NCBI GenBank assembly: GCA_013397845.1
Contig: VZTG01001029.1
Span: 770,788-834,787 of the forward strand
Reading direction: 5' to 3'
From: Melanocharis versteri
Lineage: Eukaryota > Chordata > Aves > Passeriformes > Melanocharitidae
DNA: 64,000 bases
This document shows positions 54,951 to 64,000 of the stretch, in pieces. The notes below the pieces were generated by a model. That model saw nothing but the letters and a program-made list of their open reading frames with translations, did no database searches and had not been told where the DNA came from. The translations under genes were made by a program, and so were the position numbers. Within the stretch, counting starts at the first letter, position 1. The number at the start of each line of letters is the position of its first letter.

Positions 54951-57900
54951 GAACTATGGCCCATTCACATTAAAGACAACCCTCCCTGTACCCCCAGCAT
55001 CTCCCCTGACCACTGGAGGGATTTTGGAAATGCAATGGGATCCATACAGATGCTTCCCAAAAAAAAGGGGTGGGAGGGTACCAAGTTCCTCTGTTCACCC
55101 ACTCCTGAAGTGATGGGGAAAGGTTAAAAAAAATAAAAAGAGAAGAACCAACCAGTAAAAACTCTTAAATTCATTTCTACAAAGTAATTCCAAAAGGCAT
55201 GAGTCTGTATCTTTTCCAGACTTAACCTCCAACCTTTACTTCATGACATTTGCCACACTTGCTCTTGTCCTAAGTATTCCAGTTCTCGGCATTTTCACCG
55301 GAGCCTGAATTTCAAAGCAGCCTGGCTTCTACAATGACATAAAGTTAGTGTGCAAGCACTAGAGTAGATACACAGTAAAACTCAAGCTGTGCAACACACT
55401 CTGAAGAAGTTTTCTGATCTATACTGTGTTTGGGTAAGCATTTTTTTATTTATAAAAAAGGATTAAAAAACCAAAACAACACAAACCCACAACCCTCTTC
55501 TACCATTGGCCCAATCAAATGAAACATCTGTGTAGAATTTTATAATTGTTCCTCAGTCTTCCAAAAGAAAATAAAAATAGATGTCATTAGTTCAGCTCAT
55601 TGATTTTTCTGCCTGTTTGAACCAATTGAGAAAAAATATTGATTAGGACTGATCCTTTCCTAAGGGCATCTGATAAAGAAAGGAATACAAAAATACCACT
55701 GAGGATAGCAAAAAAGCTTTGCATTATCAGCATCCAGCTTCTCTTGACTAAGTGCCCGAGGTCCCTGTGCAGAGGCAGATCACTTACACACGTAGTTAGG
55801 GGCATTCTCCACAGAGAACCTGCATGCTCCCTCTGAACCTCATCTGCCAAGCACGCATCCAATTACCAACGAATAATCAATGACTGGTTATTCTCCCGAA
55901 TGCTTCTCCAAGTCCTTGTCCATATTACCATTGTAAATAAACAGGCATCACCCCTAAAAATTTGCCTCTTTGGATTTTATAATGCATATATCTAGTTTCA
56001 AGATATAAAAAAGTTAGTTAAAGCAATGTTTTCCCCAAGGAATGAGTGTTCAATAACTTAAAAAAAATAAAAAGAATAAAAGGAAAAAAGTCTTCTATTA
56101 CAATCAACTAACACAGCAAGCCTGATTCAGAAGAGAAAAGAGCAAAAGATGTAAATCTGACTGCTTTACTTTTGAGATTTATTCCTTTCAGAGAAACCAA
56201 GAAACAGTTTTGACGGCCTCAGGGGAAATGGCATGGCCTGACCCAAACAGGAAAGGCTTTCACAAGGGCCACTACCTCAACAAACACTTTAAAGGGGTCA
56301 CTTTCCTAAAGAGTATTCTCATAAAAATGAAATGCAGGAGAGTCGTCTATTCAAGCATTGCAAGGATAAGGTGGGGGAAAAATAATCATATCTACACATA
56401 GGGGTGGATTTATGCACCTTTTTCACGGAAAACAAGTAACTTTGCATTGCAGCTGCACTTGCGTGCAGGCCAAGTTCGCTTCCATTCAAACTAACAAGCC
56501 AATCAACCACATGGTTATATCAAACTGATATGCCTGAGATAAAAAAAAGCTCCTTGGTCAACTTATTTTAAAATGGTTTTAAAATTTATCCTTTCAAAGA
56601 ATTTAAGCATGAAAGTAAAAAAGAGTTTGACTAATTCCTAAGTTTTCCTCTCCCCAGCCCAACTCTATGACTCTTTAGATACAATTCGATGCCAAAACAG
56701 TGCTCTGCCTTCAGTGAACTTCTAGGACACCAGCCAGCAGAATTCTAATACGTTAGTAAACATTTATTCAATTTTACTTTGATATTAAAACAAATGTGGA
56801 CAAGTAAAGGCCTACAGACGTCCTTATGTAATACTCCTTGCAGCTCTCTAACATTTAGGCTCTATACAGACAGGAAAGCCAAGCTGTCCTGAAAAGCACA
56901 CAAACAGTTTTAACAAACACACTCCATACACCACCTATATAAAGTTTTACCTATTCAAAAATGTATTTGCTATGGGCAGGTAGCTTTGTGCTTCTTGGTC
57001 TAAACCTTGTTCACATTGTTTTCTTAAATGCAAACATTGGCAAACACTTTTAAGAATTCAAATTTTCCCAGCGTAGCCATAGCCAAACTATGCAATAGTT
57101 TCATCCAAATACAACTGTGTGCCTTTATATTATTCATTATTTTCTATCAAAAGAATAATATGGTTGAGAATAAAAGCATTAGCCCATTATATGCAACTGA
57201 TTATGACAGGCCCATTATGCTGGCATAATAAGGCAGGCTGCTTTGGCAGTGAAATGAGAGCTGCAACCCACCAACTGCAAACTTAGATCTTGAAAACCTC
57301 CCCAACAGTCAACTAGATTCAACTGGATTTTATTTTTCCTATTTTTTTTGCATCAGCTTCCTTTTCATAAAGGTTATGCTTTCAATCCTAGTAGTCAAGC
57401 TGTACCTATTTAAAGCAGGAAAACTGTCTAGAGGGAAAAAAAAAAGTACTTGAGTGTTTAGTTAAAAATTGGGAGCTTGGATACTTTACTTTTACAAAAT
57501 AATGTAATGCAACACCACTCATCTCAATCAAATCCCTCCATTATCCCACCACAGTCACTGACAAACTCACTTGGCATCTCTATTTCTCAGAATTACACAG
57601 AGCAGATGGCAAGTGCATTCCTTGCCTTACTGTAAACTTGAAATGTTGCCCTGGGTAGAGCACAAGTTTCATGTGCATGTCCTTTTTACTCAGTGAGCTA
57701 TTTGGATGACTTAGAGCATGGATATAATGTGTCTCAGTATTGCATGTCTTGCCTTATAGATAAACCTGACAATTTGCATAAACTGGCTTAAAAGAACATA
57801 ACAAAACAGAAAAGTCAAACTCTGGTAAACTTGCAAAATCCCCCAGCAAAGTTGGATATTTTGTTATGGTGTTTCCAAAGGAAAACCCAGCACAACACTA

Positions 57901-58686
57901 ACACATTAATAAATAATTGCTCTGAAATCCTAGTCCAGTAGAGAGGTTAGGGCTGCAAAAAGACCATTCACTCGAGTTCCACATCATGCAGTTTAAGCCA
58001 AAAATATAACGAAGATATAAAGTGTTGAATTTCACTTTACTCAAGTCTCCAGCCTTTGGAAACTGTAATGAATATGCACTCCAAAATAGGAGCTGAATTT
58101 GGAAAAAACACTGACATATGATGTAAATTCATTTTAAATTTAAATTTTAGAGATATGTTTGCAATTATCAGCATGTTGTTAAAGAATCTCATCCTGAGAA
58201 TATCATCAAATAGTAATGTGAAATACAGTGTTACCATTTTGAGAACAAAGGGACTCTGAATGAGTAATCAATAGCAACTGGCAGAAAATGAGGCATTAAT
58301 TATGATCCTCTCTAGTGTTTTGTCTCAAACAACGTTTCATTAAATATATTGTGCTAACCTGTACATCTTCAAGCCATTACCAATAGATTTGATCAGATAC
58401 ATTTTTGGTCTGTTTCAGGAGGAGGAAAATATCAGAATTAGAAAACCAAAACAACATCTAAAGTGTTATATGATAACTTGAGCTTTTTTTTCTTGATCAA
58501 TTTAAAGGAAATCAGGGGTTGCTAATAAAACATCTCAGGAGAGGATCCTCTAACAACATGTTGATAATTGCAAACATATTCCTCACTTTAAAAAAAATAC
58601 TTAGGTCTTATAATCTCAATGTAGTCTCTTGAAAATTTAATTATCATCTCCTATACCTAAAGTATCATGCAGGTTTGAGAAGATAA

Positions 58687-58702
58687 TGACAGTCATCCAT
58701 CA
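58687..58702. promoter_or_regulatory. MEIS plus PBX/HOX-like composite motif
   Basis: TGACAG (MEIS/TGIF type) is directly followed by TCATCCATCA, whose reverse complement TGATGGATGA fits the PBX-HOX form TGATNNATNN. It lies in the upstream TCF12 intron. Function is inferred from motif form only. Confidence 0.35.
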
Positions 58703-61700
58703 ACTGCATCCTGCCAGTGTAATCAGGCTAATCTAGCTCACTGGATTAAAAACCAGCTACCTAGGGTACTAAATACTGAAGTGATGCAACATCATAAACA
58801 AAATAACATTTATCTTTACTGTCTTTCCAATTAATGTTAACACCAATGAAGATCAGGTTATCAATATATTCTCTTTTTACGCCAAAGCTTTTCCGGATCA
58901 CCATGAGCTGCTTATTCACGTGTGTACCTAAGCAGAGGCTGCTACTGTGGCAAATTCTGTTCATGTGTAAATATACTGGGACTGAGCACAGGGACAGAGG
59001 AGAGAGAAGAAAGGAATTTATTCAGAATTACATATATGGGAGGGTTTTTCAGCAGTGAGGAGAGCAAAGATTAAATGCAAAGGGAAGGAATAATTTTGTA
59101 TTCTTTCTGCATCTAAATGTCTTTAAAGCTCCTGATTAATACAAATATTTTGAAGGGTCCCTTCCTTCTCCTTTGCAATATTGGCTTCCCTGCACTGATG
59201 CTGCATATTGGCAAGACTACAAATTCAGTTTTACGCTTCTAAAGCAGCACCCTGCTGATGTTGGTGTCCAATCCCGGAGGTTATGCTGGCTCAGCTTGTC
59301 TTCCTTCATCCCCCCAGGCAAGGTATTTTTGCGTTGCTGAATGAATTCTAGGAAGGCATTACTAAGCATTGTGATTACAGGTCAGGCACCCCTCTCTTTG
59401 CCTTTGAATCTTTTCACTACATTATGAAAACAGTAATTTGAACAGCTTCCTTACTGTGATTAGACAAAAGCTGCTTTCCAGAGAACTCCAAAATTTTACA
59501 AGAGAAGCTGCTGAGTGGTTATTCATCTATTTTTTAATTTTTATGGTACCAGCCTCCTTGCTTTCCTTTATGATTACAAGATACTAGCATGAGGAGTCAA
59601 TATTATAATAAAAGATTTTATGCTGAGTCTTATTTACAGAAGTCAGACTATAGAGGATATTATAAAGCTCAAACTATCTTCACATCTGTTCCTCCCTCTG
59701 CATCTTCAGCAAAATGATTTAAAAATATTTTAGACCATTAGCAGACCATTTCATGTATATAGTATGGAAGCTGTACATCTCCTCTTCCACACAACCAAGA
59801 GAAAAATCTCTCTTACTCTAAGCACTAAGTCAGGAAATTATTAACATGATGAGGGTACATTAATAAAGCAACTAGTTAATTGCTAGGACTTAACGTGGAG
59901 AACCCACATGTTTTCACAGATGATCAAGGGAGAGCTCAGTTCAATAGTGGGGTGCTAGGAAATGGCCAGGAAATATCTTGGGCCACAATCTCCTCTCCCA
60001 AATAAATGTTATCCTTTTTTCCCTGCTCTTCAGAAACCTGTGCCAGCAGGAGCACCAGTGTCTGGAAAAGCACTCCACAACACAGCTGAAACCAATACAA
60101 GTGGGATGGTTTAGCTCCATGAAGGAGGAATGTAAGTGACAAATCTTGTGCTTCCATCACTGACTGACTGCCCAGGCTCTAGCCTCTCCCACCCACCCCA
60201 GGAAGCAGTGCTCAGTAACAGGTTGCCTACCCCACTCAACTCCCCCTCCCCAGTCCTACTCAGGGCCTCTATTCTTCTTGACACCAGTTATTTGTGCAGA
60301 TGTGAAGCTTGGGAAGGGACTTTCTCTACCTATTAATTAAAAAAAGGAAGGCAAGAGGGGGCTTAACATACTAGAGTAATTACAGACAAAAGGAATACAC
60401 ACTTCAAGAAAATCCAAAGGGCAATCCAGCTCATTCAGATAAACAGGCACGGCTGGGAGTACAGAGCTGAGCTAATATTTTCCCCATCCTCCACTAATGC
60501 CATAAATTTGTAATTGAGAAGCACCCCGCTCTGAGGCAGAATAGCTGGACACAAATAGTAATTCACCAAAGAAGTTTTATCTGCACTCCATGCTGTAGCA
60601 TTATTTTTACTTCCTTATGTAGCAACATGCAAGATAGTGCATATATTAATTTACAGAATATTCATAACCTTAAATACAATCAAACATAAACAAAAAATAA
60701 AAGTGGTAAGAAAATTTGCCTGTGAGAGCGAGAAAGAGAAGAGCAAAGGCAAGAAACTGTTTGCCTGGCAAGGCTTTGAAAATGATTCCTTACAGAACTG
60801 CTCCCCCTTTATAAATAGCATCCCTCCTCCAACTATAACGAATTCCTAACACCTGCTACCCGCTTCATTCCAGGGGGAATGTCTTCCCTGATTAACTTCA
60901 GGTGGTCACCTCCAGCGCTGCAAAAAGAAATCTAGCCTGTGCCCCATACATTTTTACTTTCTAAAAAGGTTCTGCAGACTCCTTATCTGCTGAGTGACAG
61001 GAGATATTTTCCCAATAGCACAATAAGTAATTCACTTCTAATAAATCATGATGAACAGAAAGTTAATATTGCTTGATTCTACTCGAGAAGTAAAATGAAG
61101 CAAAATAAAGTAAAGTTCAGGCATTCCATCTGCCCTTAAACTATATATCCCTCTTCCCATCCCAATCTTTTAAGATGGTATCAGCTGGCAGAATCCAGAG
61201 TCACTGCTTCAGTTAACATTGTGTCAGCCTTTCCTTCAGCAGCTGCATTTCTCAGAGATTGATAGCTCAGCTGTAAAAATCTGCTTCAGGGAGACACCTG
61301 ATATCAAAAGTGTCAGAGAAGGGGAGATTAAAAAGAGAAAATTTACAAAATAAAATCAGTTTTTCAGCTTTAAAGTTATATTGGTATTAAAACCCCCACA
61401 CATGTACAAGCCTTAAATCTTTTTATACTTCCATAACTCAGTATTACTTGGATTTAAGGAGACATCATGTTCTCTATACTGTTTCTAAAACTATGTGAGG
61501 AAGGAAGAAAAGCAACTGGTGCCACTGCTTGTAGTCTTTCTAAGGCCCCGCTCATCAGGAAGGTCCAAAAATTATGTAATTTTCTGCCTCACTGGGAAAG
61601 ATCCATCTAAAGCATCCTCAAACATACACCAGCAGTGAGGAGAAAGAGCTTTCTGGTTGTTCAACAGACACTGGTTAGCAGAAACCCTGGCAAATCCTAG

Positions 61701-63320
61701 GAGCAGCTGCAGTGTCAGGCTGCCGTGCTGCTACTCGGGGCCACACCTCCAGCCTGAGGAGGATTTATTTGGGTGCCTTTGCACCCATTTGAACAACAAC
61801 CACCTTGGAAAATATGATGTGCTACAAATACCTTTTTCTAGTCTAACTCTTACATTTTAAGTAACATCTCAGCTGTCAGATGCCACTAAAACCCTGCTCT
61901 ACCCCACTGTTCACAATCACTCATTTCTTTCACTGTCGTCACTTCTGAATTTTTTGTTCTCACAAAACTTGTATTTCCAATTACATTATTCTTACTCTTC
62001 TCTACTTTTCCATTTTTATCAGTAAATCTAATTTCTGCTTCCCACATATATTTTACACATTCTTACCTTCTAACATTCACATTTTTATCGGTATGCTTAT
62101 TCTTATAGCTGTTTAATGTTACCTGATGCTTTATTAAAAACATTAAAATCAGTCAATCTTCTCCATTACACCAAATACCTCTTACAATTATATAGTTTAG
62201 AAACATACTAAAAATACTTTTAAGGTGGTGCTATTTTCTTCTATTAATTTCCCTCTATGCATTAAAGTGGTATCTACACCGTTGTTTTAACTTTTGCTTG
62301 CTTAATCCTCACCACCCTGCCAGTAACACAAAAAAGTTGCCATTTTTGCTTATGCACAATATGAACGAGGTTTTATGTTCTCCCTAGACAGCTCAAATTT
62401 CTGGAGTTGTACCCTTATTACATTGCCTTAGCTATTAGAGAGTGAGCTCTGAGATACTACTTGCCCCAACACCGCAGGATTGTTCTTTAGGTTTGAATTC
62501 TGCTCAAGCTGCTTTAAAGTCTCTTTAAATTTTAAAGAGGCAAATTACTGACTATGCAAAGACAAAGTAACATACACTTGCAGACATTTCTTTTGCTGAA
62601 GTGATCATCTGTTAAATTGCCCAAGAAATTGGTGCTAAAGGCATTTTTTGGGTTTATTTCAAAAGTTCTTACGGTGTTTGTTAAGAAACAATTTTTTTGC
62701 ACAAATATAAAACAAACTTTTTAGTCCGTTAAGGATGTAACAGCTAAAAAATACAGTCTAATGTGCTGCCATTTTATTCTTTAATAAATAGCTAAATTTG
62801 CAGACAACAAGATGCAAACCTTTTAAGTTCCATGTTAAATTGTAAAGAAAGGAGAAACTGGTAAATTCTGAAAAGTTGTCTGAAATCATGTCTTAGTATG
62901 TTTACTTGAAGTATATTCCCATAAGGAGCACTAAGTGTGGTCCTAACATGCATAAAATGTTACTGTCATACTGCAAAATTCAGGCTAATTTAATAAAGCC
63001 TGATGTGCCTTACATCATGTTGCAATGATGCAATAGTATGCTGCTAAATGAGTCACCTCACATTAGCTTCATGGCAACAGCAGAGTTGATGGCTGTTGAA
63101 GGGAAAATGGGGTAGCAATATTACTGGAAATATTGATGGACCAGCTTTCTATTGGATTTTTTTTTATCCAAGGAAAAACTGCCTTATTTATTACCAACAT
63201 ACACAAAACTTATATAATAATAGCAGCAGAAATGAGTTAAAAATCCATCTGCCACTAAATAAAATATACATAGTGTAGACAGTATCATATAGGTTGGGCA
63301 TATGCTCTCTGTATAGCACT

Positions 63321-63412
63321 ATATATTTACTGCAATATGTATATATATATCATGTACTATAGAGTAGCGTATATTTTATACATTATTTATATACATATAT
63401 ATGATTGTACAC
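63321..63412. repeat. AT-rich low-complexity / TA-rich stretch
   Basis: Alternating TA-type sequence (for example GTATATATATAT near 63339 and ACATATATATG near 63393) with no unit longer than 2 bp kept in register. Confidence 0.8.
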
Positions 63413-64000
63413 AGTCTAAGTGAAATGTATTTAGTAAATTCAATCCATAGCTCCTTCCAGCATTCATGTATTCTACAGTTGTAGCAGCAGCAGTTTTTTC
63501 TAAATGGGTTTTATAACTTCTGAAGTGTCCCATCATCATGTAGACCATAGAGATTAATGAGTAACAAAAATGGAGTAAATTAAGATACAACTCTTTATAA
63601 AAGGCTACACTTCAAACCACAAGTGGTGAATGCCTCTTTAGTTCCTGCCCAGCGTCCATTACATTCAGCACTTGATTCCACCTCCTTTCCCACACACAGG
63701 ATAATGTGCAGACTCCAAATTATTATGAAGGGAGGATAAATGTGTTATCTCCACATGTCAAAAAATCCATCATGTCTCTTTTTTCATGCATGATTGTTTA
63801 GAATGAAAATAGAACATTAAGGGGATAGTCACCAACAATTTACTATCTTGAGCCTAGTGATGCCAGTGGGGAGAGACTGTGGCAGGCACATGAGAACAGG
63901 CACTGTGAGGCTAAAGGAGCATCCCCCCGCCAATCACCCAGGGCACTCACGGGCTCCTGGGGATAAAGTTACCTTCTGTGAAGACCCACACAAACAATTA

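Larger units (their letters stand above)
52606..64000 (-). other. TCF12: TCF12 upstream intron (partial), non-coding
   Basis: 11.4 kb without a recognised exon; the next upstream TCF12 exon must lie beyond the window. Content includes a CR1 fragment at about 54860-54950, a GC-richer patch with opposing 120-135-codon open frames at 53254-53997 that resemble nothing known, a PBX/HOX-MEIS-like composite site at 58687-58702, a cluster of bZIP/RFX-like sites at 63014-63080 and AT-rich low-complexity sequence at 63321-63412. Confidence 0.85.

Noticed and set aside
63960..64000. GAAG|GTAACT on the minus strand at the window edge, considered as the donor of the next upstream TCF12 exon
   Set aside because: The peptide read upstream of it does not resemble the expected TCF12 segment, and too little sequence is available.

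Overview
The window looks like bird nuclear DNA. It is AT-rich intronic sequence with scattered GC/CpG-rich blocks. It carries fragments of CR1-type LINE 3' ends, a class typical of bird genomes, and it contains one assembly gap (37219-37473) plus a single N (42960). Only one protein-coding gene can be supported. It runs on the minus strand through almost the whole window: TCF12 (HEB), a class I (E-protein) basic helix-loop-helix transcription factor. I identified it by matching its exon peptides to the TCF12/TCF4/TCF3 family from memory. The C-terminal peptide (ending NPMGHM), the bHLH with [13 protein letters not shown] and the SDDESSQKDIKVSSRGRT block point to TCF12 rather than TCF4.

Fourteen coding exons are visible from 52605 down to 1676. 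Every junction has AG/GT borders. The exons sum to exactly 1740 nt in one continuous frame, giving 579 codons plus a TGA stop. The window lacks the N-terminal roughly 120-130 residues (activation domain 1), whose exons must lie beyond 64000. In transcript order the exons encode a serine/proline-rich segment with a bipartite nuclear-localisation signal (52.5 and 49.1 kb), the central Ser/Pro-rich transactivation region (28.1-26.3 kb), the conserved AD2/loop-helix region (24.7-20.5 kb), a linker (15.8 kb), a 24-codon cassette known from mammals as alternatively spliced (14.8 kb), the RMEDRLDRLDDAIHVL helix (14.0 kb), a Ser-rich and acidic linker (7.5 and 6.5 kb), the bHLH (5.1 kb) and the C-terminal helix (1.8 kb). 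A 3' UTR follows below 1675, with poly(A) signals near 0.94-0.99 kb.

The rest is intron. The notable content is three CpG-island-like blocks inside the gene: 9.3-10.1 kb, 37.1-37.75 kb (interrupted by the gap) and 42.6-43.2 kb. The last two lie in the 21-kb intron where mammals carry the internal HEBAlt promoter and first exon. I could not find a HEBAlt-type exon in the readable sequence, so it may be in the 255-base gap. The 42.7-43.05 kb block is a GC-rich minisatellite in which each unit contains a perfect or near-perfect NF-kappaB decamer, with a CTCF-like motif next to it. No RNA genes, CRISPR arrays or independent protein genes were found.
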